A stretch of DNA of 64,000 nucleotides from positions 3,472,001-3,536,000 of the forward strand of contig NZ_JADPZX010000001.1 of NCBI RefSeq assembly GCF_015712165.1. Direction: 5' to 3'. Shown here one piece after another: positions 51,709 through 59,566 of this stretch. This stretch comes from Streptomyces spinoverrucosus. GTDB lineage: Bacteria; Actinomycetota; Actinomycetes; Streptomycetales; Streptomycetaceae. A model generated the notes under the pieces. That model was not told where the DNA came from. It saw only the letters and a list, made by a program, of their open reading frames with translations, and ran no database searches. The stretch's first letter is position 1; every line of letters begins with the position of its first letter. The position numbers and the translations under genes were made by a program.

Positions 51709-52725
51709 GTGACCGGAAAGTCGAGGGGCGAGCGCCACATAGGACTGCTGAACGGCTTCGCGGCCTACGGAATGTGGGGACTCGTCCCCCTGTTCTGGCC
51801 CCTGCTGAAGCCCGCCGGCTCGGTCGAGATCCTCGCCCACCGGATGGTGTGGTCGCTCGCGTTCGTCGCCGTCGCACTGCTCTTCGTACGGCGCTGGAGC
51901 TGGGCCGGCGAACTGCTGCGGCAGCCGCGCCGCCTCGGGCTCATCACCGTCGCCGCGGCCGTCATCACCGTCAACTGGGGCGTCTACATCTGGGCCGTGA
52001 ACAACGGGCAGGTCGTCGAGGCCTCGCTCGGCTACTTCATCAACCCGCTGGTCACCATCGCGATGGGCGTGCTGCTGCTGAAGGAGCGGCTGCGGCCCGT
52101 GCAGTGGGCGGCGGTCGGGATCGGCTTCGCGGCCGTACTCGTCCTCACCGTCGGTTACGGCCGCCCGCCGTGGGTCTCGCTCGTCCTCGCGTTCTCCTTC
52201 GCCACCTACGGCCTGGTGAAGAAGAAGGTCAACCTCAGCGGCCTGGAGTCGCTGACCGCCGAGACCGCGATCCAGTTCCTGCCCGCGCTCGGCTACCTGC
52301 TGTGGCTGACCGCCCAGGGCGGGTCGACCTTCCACACCGAGGGCGTCGGGCACGCGGCGCTGCTCGCCGCGACCGGCATCGTGACCGCGCTTCCGCTGGT
52401 CTGCTTCGGCGCGGCCGCGATCCGCGTGCCCCTGTCGACGCTGGGGCTGCTGCAGTACCTGGCCCCGGTGTTCCAGTTCCTGCTCGGCGTCCTCTACTTC
52501 CGCGAGGCCATGCCGCCCGAGCGCTGGGCCGGGTTCGCGCTGGTCTGGCTGGCGTTGACGCTGCTCACCTGGGACGCGCTGCGCACCGCGCGCCGGGCGG
52601 CCCGTGCACTGAGGGCCGACAGGAGGGTGCCGGCCACCACCATCACGACCGGCACGGTCAGCGCCGTACGGAACGCGGACAGCGTGTCCTCCGGGCCCGA
52701 TCCGGTCGTCGACGCCAGGCCGTAG
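51709..52725 (+). CDS. rarD: RarD-type EamA transporter
   Basis: 338-aa transporter with ten membrane helices of the RarD/chloramphenicol-sensitive protein group (YGMWGLVPLFWPLLKPAGSVEILAHRMVWS, NWGVYIWAVNNGQVVEASLGYFINPL, ATYGLVKKK). GTG at 51709 with GAAGGAGGAG in front. The last about 45 residues lie antisense to the end of the MFS gene and look like shadow sequence, so the functional domain probably ends near residue 295. Confidence 0.9.
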   Translation: MTGKSRGERHIGLLNGFAAYGMWGLVPLFWPLLKPAGSVEILAHRMVWSLAFVAVALLFVRRWSWAGELLRQPRRLGLITVAAAVITVNWGVYIWAVNNGQVVEASLGYFINPLVTIAMGVLLLKERLRPVQWAAVGIGFAAVLVLTVGYGRPPWVSLVLAFSFATYGLVKKKVNLSGLESLTAETAIQFLPALGYLLWLTAQGGSTFHTEGVGHAALLAATGIVTALPLVCFGAAAIRVPLSTLGLLQYLAPVFQFLLGVLYFREAMPPERWAGFALVWLALTLLTWDALRTARRAARALRADRRVPATTITTGTVSAVRNADSVSSGPDPVVDARP

Positions 52726-53960
52726 ACGGCGGTCACCGCCGAGATCCCGATCGCCGACCCGAACTGGGTCGCGGTGTTCAGCAGCCCGCTCGCCAGGCCC
52801 TGCTCCTCCTCCGCGACCCCGTCCGTCGCCGCGATGGTGAGCGGCCCGTACGCCAGCGCGAACGCCGTACCCGCGAGGATCAGCGTCGGGAACATGGCGG
52901 CGTACGACCAGTCCATCCCTACCGGCAGGAACAGCCCGTAGGCGACGACCGCCAGCACGAAGCCGCCGAGGATCACGCGGGCGTTGCCGAAGCGGGCGAC
53001 CAGCTTCGGGGTGAGCGTCGGGGCCAGGACGGCGTCGCAGCCCATGACGACCAGCGCGATCGCGGTCTGCAGCGACGACCAGCCGCGCAGCTCCTGCAAG
53101 TACAGCGTCACCACGAACTGGAAGCCGAAGAAGGCCCCCACGAAGAGCAGTGCTCCGAGATCCGCCCGCACCACCGAGCCCATGCGCAGGATGCCCAGCC
53201 GGACCAGCGGAGCCGCGGCCCGCCGTTCGACGGCGACGAAGACGGTCGCGAGCGCCAGCGCGGCGAGGGCGGCGACAGCGGTGAGCGGCCAGCCGTGCAG
53301 ACCATGCTCCAGGCGTACGACGGTGTAGGCGGCCAGCAGCATGGCGCCGGCGGCGGTGACCGCGCCGAGCAGGTCGAAGCCGCGCCCGTCACGGGCCACC
53401 GGCCCCGCCACGGGCACCAGCCGCACCGCCGCGACCAGCAGCGCCCCCGCCAGCAGTACGGGCGCGAAGAACACCCACCGCCAGCCGATCGCGGTGAGCA
53501 GCCCGCCGATGACCAGGCCCAGCGAGAAGCCGCCGGCCGCGGTGCCCGCGAAGACCAGCAGGGCCTTGTTGCGCTGCGGGCCCTCCTCGTAGGAGGTGGT
53601 GATCAGCGACAGCGCGGCCGGGGTCATGAAGGCCGCCGCGACACCGGTGACGAACCGGGCCACGACCAGCATCCAGCCGTCGGTGGCGAAGCCACCCAGC
53701 CCCGAGAAGAGCAGGAAGACGGTCAGCCAGGTCAGGAACATCCGACGACGGCCGAGCAGGTCGGCGGCCCGTCCGCCGAGCAGGGTGAAACCGGCGTAAC
53801 CGAGGACGTACGCGCTCATCACCCAGGCCGCGGTACCGGTCGACAGCGCCAGATCGGCCCGGATCGACGGGATCGCGACGGCCATCATCGCGACGTCGAT
53901 GCCCTCCAGAAAGATCGTTCCGCACAGCACGAGCAACAGAGCCCAGGCACGGGCGCCCAT
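52494..53960 (-). CDS. MFS drug transporter (DHA2-like)
   Basis: 488-aa transporter with 14 predicted helices. Motif GGRAADLLGRRRMFLTWL is MFS motif A, and GVDVAMMAVAIPSIRADL and MTPAALSLITTSYEEGPQRNKALLVFAG are typical of the EmrB/QacA group. The ATG at 53960 is chosen because the longer frame adds a non-conserved stretch. Its last about 28 codons overlap the end of rarD. It is divergent from an HxlR gene and is probably its target; exporter substrate unknown. Confidence 0.88.
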   Translation of the reverse strand: MGARAWALLLVLCGTIFLEGIDVAMMAVAIPSIRADLALSTGTAAWVMSAYVLGYAGFTLLGGRAADLLGRRRMFLTWLTVFLLFSGLGGFATDGWMLVVARFVTGVAAAFMTPAALSLITTSYEEGPQRNKALLVFAGTAAGGFSLGLVIGGLLTAIGWRWVFFAPVLLAGALLVAAVRLVPVAGPVARDGRGFDLLGAVTAAGAMLLAAYTVVRLEHGLHGWPLTAVAALAALALATVFVAVERRAAAPLVRLGILRMGSVVRADLGALLFVGAFFGFQFVVTLYLQELRGWSSLQTAIALVVMGCDAVLAPTLTPKLVARFGNARVILGGFVLAVVAYGLFLPVGMDWSYAAMFPTLILAGTAFALAYGPLTIAATDGVAEEEQGLASGLLNTATQFGSAIGISAVTAVYGLASTTGSGPEDTLSAFRTALTVPVVMVVAGTLLSALSARAARRAVRSASQVSSVNASQTSANPAQRSGGMASRK

Positions 53961-54004
53961 GGCAACACTCCCGGAGATAGACAGATGTCGGTTACGGGAC
54001 TGAG

Positions 54005-54040
54005 GGTCGGTTCCCTCTTGTAGGTCGGTTCCCTCTTGTA
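54005..54040. repeat. Two perfect 18-bp direct repeats in the divergent promoter
   Basis: GGTCGGTTCCCTCTTGTA occurs at 54005-54022 and 54023-54040. It is flanked by GGTTAC (53990-53995) and GTAACC (54038-54043). Location between an MFS gene and its divergent HxlR regulator suggests operator or a recent slippage. Confidence 0.8.
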
Positions 54041-54072
54041 ACCACAGCCAGCGTGCGGCAGTATCGACAGAC

Positions 54073-54543
54073 ATGGAAGTAGGCACTTCTAAGTCACCGA
54101 GTAACTGCGCGAGCACTGTGGACTACGGCGACGCCGACCCCTTCCAGTGGGACACCCGCGAGGACTGCGAGGTACGGCAGATCCTGGACCGGGTCGCCGA
54201 CAAGTGGTCGCTGCTCGTCATCGCCCTCCTGGAGAACAGGAAGCTCCGCTTCACCGAACTGCGCCGGGAGATCGACGGCGTCAGTCAACGCATGCTGACG
54301 GTCACCCTGCGCCAGCTGGAGCGGGACGGCCTGGTCAGGCGCACGGTCCACCCCGTCGTCCCCCCACGCGTCGACTACGAGCTCACGCCCCTGGGCGGCA
54401 CCCTGCACGCCACGATCCAGTCACTGGTGAAGTGGACCGAGGACCACCAGCGGGAGATCGCGGAGGCGCGGGCGGCGTACGACGCGCGGGAGGCACAGCA
54501 GGCCCAGGAGGCCCAGGAGGTCCAGGAGGCCGGAGTCGGCTAG
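54073..54543 (+). CDS. HxlR family transcriptional regulator
   Basis: 156-aa winged-helix protein. DCEVRQILDRVADKWSLLVIALLENRKLRFTELRREIDGVSQRMLTVTLRQLERDGLV is the HTH domain, with Cys37 (CEVRQ) at the usual sensing position. The C-terminus is a Gln/Glu/Ala repeat (QAQEAQEVQEAG). ATG at 54073; no strong ribosome site. Divergent from the MFS exporter gene. Confidence 0.9.
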   Translation: MEVGTSKSPSNCASTVDYGDADPFQWDTREDCEVRQILDRVADKWSLLVIALLENRKLRFTELRREIDGVSQRMLTVTLRQLERDGLVRRTVHPVVPPRVDYELTPLGGTLHATIQSLVKWTEDHQREIAEARAAYDAREAQQAQEAQEVQEAGVG

Positions 54544-54569
54544 GGAGTGGCGGCGGCGCCGACTCTCCG

Positions 54570-54575
54570 TATAAC
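54570..54575 (+). promoter_or_regulatory. TATAAC -10 close to the VOC gene start
   Basis: TATAAC ends 7 nt before the ATG at 54583 and there is no purine-rich ribosome site, so the transcript may be leaderless. The -35 region is weak. Confidence 0.4.
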
Positions 54576-54582
54576 TGGTCAC

Positions 54583-55053
54583 ATGACTGCGAAGGCATCC
54601 TCACCCGTGCACTGGAAGCTCGTCGTCGACGCCAACGACCCCCATGCGCAGGCCGACTTCTGGGCCGCCGCGCTGGGTTACGAGGTCGAGGACAACAGCG
54701 CTCTGATCGAACGGCTGCTCCAGCTCGGCGCGCTCCCGGTGGCCGCCACCGTGGACTTCCACGGCCGCCCGGCCTTCCGGGACCTGGTCGCCGTACGGCA
54801 TCCGGACGATCCGTACGAGGAGGAGAGCGGCACCGGGCTGGGGCGGCGGGTGCTGTTCCAGCGCGTACCGGAACCCAAGCCCGGTTTCAAGAACCGGATC
54901 CACCTGGACCTGCATCCCGCCGAGGGGCGACGGGCGAGCGAGGTGGAGCGCTTGCGGGAGCTGGGGGCGAGTGTGCTGCGGGAGGTCAAGGAGGCCGGTG
55001 GGGAGTGGGTGCTCATGACTGACCCCGAGGGGAACGAGTTCTGCGTGCACTAG
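54583..55053 (+). CDS. VOC family (glyoxalase-like) protein
   Basis: 156-aa vicinal oxygen chelate protein. HWKLVVDANDPHAQADFWAAALGYEVED, the central RRVLFQRVPEPKPGFKNRIHLDLHPAEG and the end EWVLMTDPEGNEFCVH are typical of the glyoxalase_6 type. Conserved His/Glu may bind a metal. Substrate unknown. ATG at 54583 is the only start that agrees with the family N-terminus. Confidence 0.86.
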   Translation: MTAKASSPVHWKLVVDANDPHAQADFWAAALGYEVEDNSALIERLLQLGALPVAATVDFHGRPAFRDLVAVRHPDDPYEEESGTGLGRRVLFQRVPEPKPGFKNRIHLDLHPAEGRRASEVERLRELGASVLREVKEAGGEWVLMTDPEGNEFCVH

Positions 55054-55113
55054 GGGGCGTACGCGGCGGGGGCTCGGTGGCCTGACGGGGCCGCAGGCGT
55101 CGGGTGGAGGTGT

Positions 55114-56265
55114 TCAGGCGCCCGGTGCCCTACCCGCGCGTTCGGCGAGGCGGACCATGCGGGCGTGGGCCGATTCGAGTTCCTCGACGTCGTCGGCGGC
55201 CGGACCGGCCTCGGCGGCCAACTCCGTCCACAGGTCGATCAGTTCGCGCCCCAGGCCCAGGCCGAGCGCGGGGTCGCGCACGGCCCGCCAGGCCGTGGCC
55301 GCGCTCTGCACGTTTCCGTAGGCGCCCTCCGCGTCCCCGGTACGGCGGTGGACGCGGGCCACATCCAGGGAGAGGCGGAAGGCGCGGACCGGGTCGGCCG
55401 CCAAGTAGGCGATGTACGCGGCGAGTTCGAGCAGCCCGAGAAGTTCGGGGTGCTCCGGCGGGAGGGCGGCCGACGCCTCGGCCAAGGTCTGCTCCGCGAG
55501 GGCCGCCGCGGTGTCTATCCGCCCCGCCTTCACGGCTTCGCCGATACGGGCCGTGGGTTCGGCGAGGAGGCTGGAGCCGGCGCTCGCGGCATCCGCGGGC
55601 TCGAGGATGGCTTCGGCGACGGCGTCGAAGCCGCGGAGCGGGGTGGGCTTCGGGTCCGGGTCCAGGTCGGGCTCCGGCGCGATGAGCGGTTCCGGATGCG
55701 GCCTCGCGTCCATGACCGGCGGCGGCCCGAACTCGCCCAACGGTCGCGGCTCCTGGACCGCCCGCAGCCGGAAGGTCGGCACGGACTCCGCGCGCGACTC
55801 CGACGGCGCGCGCAACAACTGCGTCGCCCGGTCCGGTGCGGACTGTGGTGGCTGTGGGGGCTGTGGGGGCTGTGGGGGCTGTGGGGGCTGTGGGGGCTGT
55901 ACGGGCTCCTGAGGCGGGCGCGGTGGTGCGGGTACGGCTTCCTGCGCCGCACTCGTCCGCACGGGTTCCGCCGAGAAACAACTGGACCCGTCCGGGTGAA
56001 CCTGAAGCGGTACGACGTACCCGATCCGTTCGTCGTGAACCGTGGCACGGACGGGCCGGCCGGTGGCGAGGGCGATGCGGTGGAGGTGGTTCAGAATCGT
56101 CTGCTGGAGTTCCTCGCCGGGCACCGGGACGACCGGGACGCCGCCGATCGAGGCGCTGCTGGTGCCGCCGGCGCCCTGTCCGGCGCCGGGGACGCGGACG
56201 TCGATCACCGCACCCGCGGTCTGGTACTGCTGTTCCCGCTTCTTCTCGCGGCCTGGTAGAGACAT
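55114..56265 (-). CDS. Hypothetical protein with Pro/Gln repeats and helical repeats
   Basis: 383-aa protein. Residues about 10-110 hold a conserved N-terminal domain (VPVPGEELQQTILNHLHRIALATGRPVRATVHDERIGYVVPLQV), then (PPQ) repeats encoded by 9-bp units at 55843-55905. The C-terminal half has TPR-like helices (EAVKAGRIDTAAALAEQTL, LLGLLELAAYIAYLAADPVRAFRLSLDVARVHRRTG). ATG at 56265 has AGGGA upstream. It is divergent from the P-loop-like gene at 56458 and may work with it; from memory such proteins pair in Streptomyces. Function unknown. Confidence 0.7.
   Translation of the reverse strand: MSLPGREKKREQQYQTAGAVIDVRVPGAGQGAGGTSSASIGGVPVVPVPGEELQQTILNHLHRIALATGRPVRATVHDERIGYVVPLQVHPDGSSCFSAEPVRTSAAQEAVPAPPRPPQEPVQPPQPPQPPQPPQPPQPPQSAPDRATQLLRAPSESRAESVPTFRLRAVQEPRPLGEFGPPPVMDARPHPEPLIAPEPDLDPDPKPTPLRGFDAVAEAILEPADAASAGSSLLAEPTARIGEAVKAGRIDTAAALAEQTLAEASAALPPEHPELLGLLELAAYIAYLAADPVRAFRLSLDVARVHRRTGDAEGAYGNVQSAATAWRAVRDPALGLGLGRELIDLWTELAAEAGPAADDVEELESAHARMVRLAERAGRAPGA
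55843..55905. repeat. Seven 9-bp repeats encoding Pro-Pro-Gln
   Basis: CTGTGGGGG units, seven in a row (outer ones imperfect), encode the PPQ tract of the minus-strand gene. Confidence 0.85.
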
Positions 56266-56457
56266 CGGTTCCCTCACTCGCCGGCGTCCACGCCTCGGCG
56301 GACCCTACCGTCGAGTCTCACCGCTTGCGCACGATGCACGCGTCACCGGGGCGTCACAGGCTCGTCCCAAGAACCGGCACCCCCGTCACGGAGGTCTCCG
56401 CCGTCGCGCGAAGATCGATGGATGACGATCGCCGGCCTACGGCAGAGGGGAGCGGGC

Positions 56458-56961
56458 ATGCGGACGGGCACGCGACAGGGACCGGAGATCTGGATCCGCG
56501 GACCGGTGGCCGCGCCACCCGCACCGGAGCCCGCCCCCGCCCCCACCGGCACGGTCCGGCGTTTCTCCTGGGTCGGCACGCACGGCGGGTCGGGGGTGTC
56601 CACGCTCGCCACGGTGTACGGCGGTCAGGACTGCGGACGGGACTGGCCCGGCGCCGCCGATCCGCCGTCGGTGCTGCTCGTCGCGCGCACGCACGCGACC
56701 GGGCTCGCCTGCGTCGTCCATGCCCTGGAGGTGTTCCGGCGTGGCGAGGCCCCGCCCGGGCTCGACCTGGACGCCGTCGTCCTGGTCGCGGACGCGCCTG
56801 GTCGGCTGCCGCGCCCGCTCGCCCAGCAGGTCAGGCTCATCGAGTCGGTCATCGACGTGTACCGGGTGCCGTGGGTGTCCGCCTGGCGGCTGGGCGACCT
56901 GAGCGGGCGCCCGCCTCGCGAGACGGAGGCGCTGCTCCGGCTGACGACGGCGGTTCACTGA
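56458..56961 (+). CDS. P-loop-like hypothetical protein (ParA/MinD-like fragment)
   Basis: 167-aa protein. FSWVGTHGGSGVSTLATVYGG resembles the deviant Walker A of SIMIBI NTPases but lacks the Lys before Ser/Thr (GGSGVS rather than GGxGKS). Then LLVARTHATGLACVVHALEVF and LDAVVLVADAPGRLPRPLAQQVRLIESVIDVYRVPWV follow the expected strand-helix order. It is shorter than true ParA proteins. The ATG at 56458 is preferred to 56422 because GAGGGGAG lies about 7 nt upstream. Probably binds nucleotide weakly or not at all; function unknown. Confidence 0.65.
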   Translation: MRTGTRQGPEIWIRGPVAAPPAPEPAPAPTGTVRRFSWVGTHGGSGVSTLATVYGGQDCGRDWPGAADPPSVLLVARTHATGLACVVHALEVFRRGEAPPGLDLDAVVLVADAPGRLPRPLAQQVRLIESVIDVYRVPWVSAWRLGDLSGRPPRETEALLRLTTAVH

Positions 56962-56978
56962 CGCCAACCTCATGTGTG

Positions 56979-56991
56979 TGCATATAATGCA
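56979..56991 (+). promoter_or_regulatory. Consensus -10 box inside a palindrome
   Basis: TATAAT (56983-56988) is embedded in TGCATATAATGCA. It is the best -10 in this part of the window and lies about 55 nt upstream of the FMN reductase gene; the palindrome could be an operator. Confidence 0.55.
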
Positions 56992-57043
56992 TGAGCAGTT
57001 AACCAGCGCACGTCGTTCATTTCGGAACCCCCTGGGGGACACC

Positions 57044-57628
57044 ATGACCCGACGCTTCCTGTTCGTGCTGGGCAGCAGCCGCAGCGACGGCAACACCGAA
57101 CTGCTGGCCCGCACGGCCGCCGAACAACTCCCCTCCGACGTCGAGCAGCAGTGGATCGACCTCGCCACGCACCCCGTTCCCGACTTCGAGGACCTCCGGC
57201 ACGACAGCGATCACGTCCGCCCCACCGAGGGCAATGTCGCGCTGCTGCTCGACGCCACGCTCGCCGCGACGGACATCGTGATCGCCTCCCCGCTCTACTG
57301 GTACTCGGTGTCCGCCCACGTCAAGCGCTACCTGGACTACTGGTCGGGCTGGCTGCGCACCCCCGGCCTCGACTTCCAGGCGACGCTGGCCGACCGCACG
57401 CTCTGGGGCGTCACCGCGCTCGCGCACCGGGAGACCGAGGTCGCGGACCCGCTGGTCGGCACCCTCAACAACTCGGCCGCCTACATGGGGATGCGCTTCG
57501 GCGGTGTCCTGCTGGGCAACGGCAGCAAACCCGGCGACGTACTGAAGGACACCGAGGCCCTCACCCGCGCGAAGACGTTCTTCGCGCAGGAGGCACCGCT
57601 CGCCCGCTTCCCGTACGAGGCCGCGTAG
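57044..57628 (+). CDS. NADPH-dependent FMN reductase family protein
   Basis: 194-aa flavodoxin-fold oxidoreductase. LFVLGSSRSDGNTELLARTAAEQL is the FMN phosphate loop, and DIVIASPLYWYSVSAHVKRYLDYWSGWL the flavin ring-binding region. It reduces flavins or quinones. ATG at 57044 with GGGGGA in front. It has its own strong-looking promoter. Confidence 0.9.
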   Translation: MTRRFLFVLGSSRSDGNTELLARTAAEQLPSDVEQQWIDLATHPVPDFEDLRHDSDHVRPTEGNVALLLDATLAATDIVIASPLYWYSVSAHVKRYLDYWSGWLRTPGLDFQATLADRTLWGVTALAHRETEVADPLVGTLNNSAAYMGMRFGGVLLGNGSKPGDVLKDTEALTRAKTFFAQEAPLARFPYEAA

Positions 57629-57637
57629 CCCCCGTCC

Positions 57638-57681
57638 ACTATGCGGTGATGTCCGTTCGTCTCGACTATGCGGTGATGTCC
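57638..57681. repeat. 17-bp direct repeat duplicating the end of the ABC permease gene
   Basis: ACTATGCGGTGATGTCC occurs at 57638-57654 and 57665-57681. The second copy contains the last codons and TAG of the permease (minus strand); the first is a non-coding duplicate. Confidence 0.8.
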
Positions 57682-58547
57682 TTCGTCGTGAACCGCGCCC
57701 ACGCCGCCGAGCCGAACACGGTCGCGTAGAGGGCCTGCAGGCCGAGGTTGCGTATCAGGTCGTCCCAGTAGACCGGCTCGCGCATCAGGTCGGCGAAGGA
57801 CAGCCAGTAGTGGGAGAAGAAGTACGGCTGTATCGCGTGCAGTTGGGGAATCTGGTCGAGGATCTGCACGGTGATCAGCAGCCCGACGGTCGTCGCCATC
57901 GCCGCGATACCGCTGCTGGTCAGCGTCGAGACGAACAGGCCGAGCGCCGCCACGCCGATCAGTGAGGCGGCGACGACCAGGGCGATCAGCAGGGCCCTGG
58001 CCAGCCCCTCCGCGAAGCTGATCCGCGTACCTGAGATGGTCGTGAGGTCGCCCAGCGGGAACAGCAGTGCCCCGACGGTCAGCGCCGAGACCGCGACGAC
58101 CAGGGCGGCGACCACGCAGAAGGCCATGGTGGTCGCGTACTTGGTGAGCAGCAGGCGCGTACGGCCGGCCGGGGCGACCAGGAGGTAGCGCAGGGTCCCG
58201 GCGTTCGCCTCGCCGGCTATCGCGTCGCCCGCGACGACGCCGACGGCCATCGGCAGGAAGAACGGCAGGGTCGCGGCGAGGGCGGTGAAGACCAGGAACA
58301 GGCCGTTGTTGGTGATCTGCGTGATGAACGCCGGTCCCCCGCCGCCACCGCCACCACCGCCGCCCAGGGACGAGCCGTCGCTGGTCTCGATCTTCACGGC
58401 GATGCCGACCAGGACGGGGACGGCGGCCAGCACACCGAGCAGCGCGAGGGTGCGCCAGCGCCGGAAGGTGGTGGCGACCTCGCTGCGCAGCAGACCGAAG
58501 GTCCACAGCGGGCCGCGGCGGGAGTCGATGACCTCAGCCTGCGACAT
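57666..58547 (-). CDS. ABC transporter permease (ABC-2 type)
   Basis: 293-aa membrane protein with about six helices. TLRYLLVAPAGRTRLLLTKYATTMAFCVVAALVVAVSAL and LLIALVVAASLIGVAALGLFVSTLTSSGIAAMATTVGLLITV are typical of ABC-2 permeases. A run of ten glycines (SLGGGGGGGGGGPAF, about residues 60-75) sits in the first extracellular loop. ATG at 58547 overlaps the ATPase gene by 14 nt. Exports an unknown substrate. Confidence 0.88.
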   Translation of the reverse strand: MSQAEVIDSRRGPLWTFGLLRSEVATTFRRWRTLALLGVLAAVPVLVGIAVKIETSDGSSLGGGGGGGGGGPAFITQITNNGLFLVFTALAATLPFFLPMAVGVVAGDAIAGEANAGTLRYLLVAPAGRTRLLLTKYATTMAFCVVAALVVAVSALTVGALLFPLGDLTTISGTRISFAEGLARALLIALVVAASLIGVAALGLFVSTLTSSGIAAMATTVGLLITVQILDQIPQLHAIQPYFFSHYWLSFADLMREPVYWDDLIRNLGLQALYATVFGSAAWARFTTKDITA

Positions 58548-59508
58548 CGAAGCCCTCTCCCGTCAGCGCCACGAACGCGTCCTCCAGAGACGCCCGTTCC
58601 ACCCCGAAGCCACGGACCCGCACGCCCGCCACCACCAAAGCGGCGTTCAGCTCGGCCAGTTCCCCATCCGGCGGCTCCCCGGTCACCCGGTTCTCAATGA
58701 CGGCCACGTCGCCGACGCCGTGTTCCTTCAGCACCCGGGCCGCGTCCGCGGTGTCCGGAGTCGTCACCACCAGCCGACCCCGCAGCCCCACCGCCAGGTC
58801 GGCCACCGCGCCCTGGGTGATCAGCCGGCCTCGCGCCATCACCGCCGCGTGCGTGCAGACCTGCTCGATCTCGTCCAGGAGGTGGGAGGAGAGGAACACG
58901 GTCGTGCCGTCGGAGGCCAACTCGCGAATGAGCGCGCGGATTTCCCGCATGCCCTGCGGGTCGAGCCCGTTGGTCGGCTCGTCGAGGACGAGCAGACGGC
59001 GCGGCTGGAGCAGGGCGGCAGCGAGCCCGAGCCGCTGTTTCATGCCGAGCGAGTAGGCCTTCGCCTTCTTGCCCGCGGCCGCGGCCAGCCCCACCCGGTC
59101 CAGCGCCGCCGCGACGCGGGCACGCCGGGTGCGCGGGTCGGCGGACGGGTCGGCGGAGTCGTACCGCAGGAGGTTGTCGCGGCCGGAGAGGAAGCCGTAG
59201 AGGGCCGGGCCCTCGATGAGGGCGCCCACGTGCGGGAGCACGGCGCGCGCGGCGCGGGGCATCGGGCGCCCCAGCACGTGGGCCGTGCCCGACGTGGGCT
59301 CGATCAGGCCCATCAGCATGCGGATGGTGGTGGTCTTGCCGGAGCCGTTCGGACCGAGGAAGCCGAAGACGCTGCCCGCCGGGACGGTCAGGTCGAGGCC
59401 GTCGACGGCGAGCTGTCCGCCGCGGTAGCGCTTGGTGAGCGCGCGGGTGTGGATGACGCCCTCACCCGCGGCGTCCCTCAGCGGTCCCGTGACGGACGGC
59501 TCGTCCAT
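58534..59508 (-). CDS. ABC transporter ATP-binding protein
   Basis: 324-aa ATPase. Walker A GPNGSGKTTT, signature YSLGMKQRLGLA, Walker B RLLVLDEPTNGLD and the switch His (SSHLLDE) are complete. The C-terminal segment (AALVVAGVRVRGFGVERASLEDAFVALTGEG) is the usual DrrA-like tail. Forms an exporter with the overlapping permease. ATG at 59508; the true start may be slightly downstream. Confidence 0.92.
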   Translation of the reverse strand: MDEPSVTGPLRDAAGEGVIHTRALTKRYRGGQLAVDGLDLTVPAGSVFGFLGPNGSGKTTTIRMLMGLIEPTSGTAHVLGRPMPRAARAVLPHVGALIEGPALYGFLSGRDNLLRYDSADPSADPRTRRARVAAALDRVGLAAAAGKKAKAYSLGMKQRLGLAAALLQPRRLLVLDEPTNGLDPQGMREIRALIRELASDGTTVFLSSHLLDEIEQVCTHAAVMARGRLITQGAVADLAVGLRGRLVVTTPDTADAARVLKEHGVGDVAVIENRVTGEPPDGELAELNAALVVAGVRVRGFGVERASLEDAFVALTGEGFDVAG

Positions 59509-59566
59509 GCGTCCCCCCGATGCGTCTACTCGTACCGAACTCAGGCCCCGGCACCGAACCCGGGGC

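Noticed and set aside
51645..54023. 792-codon plus-strand frame across rarD and the MFS gene
   Set aside because: Runs in the wrong frame through both transporters; product is low complexity.
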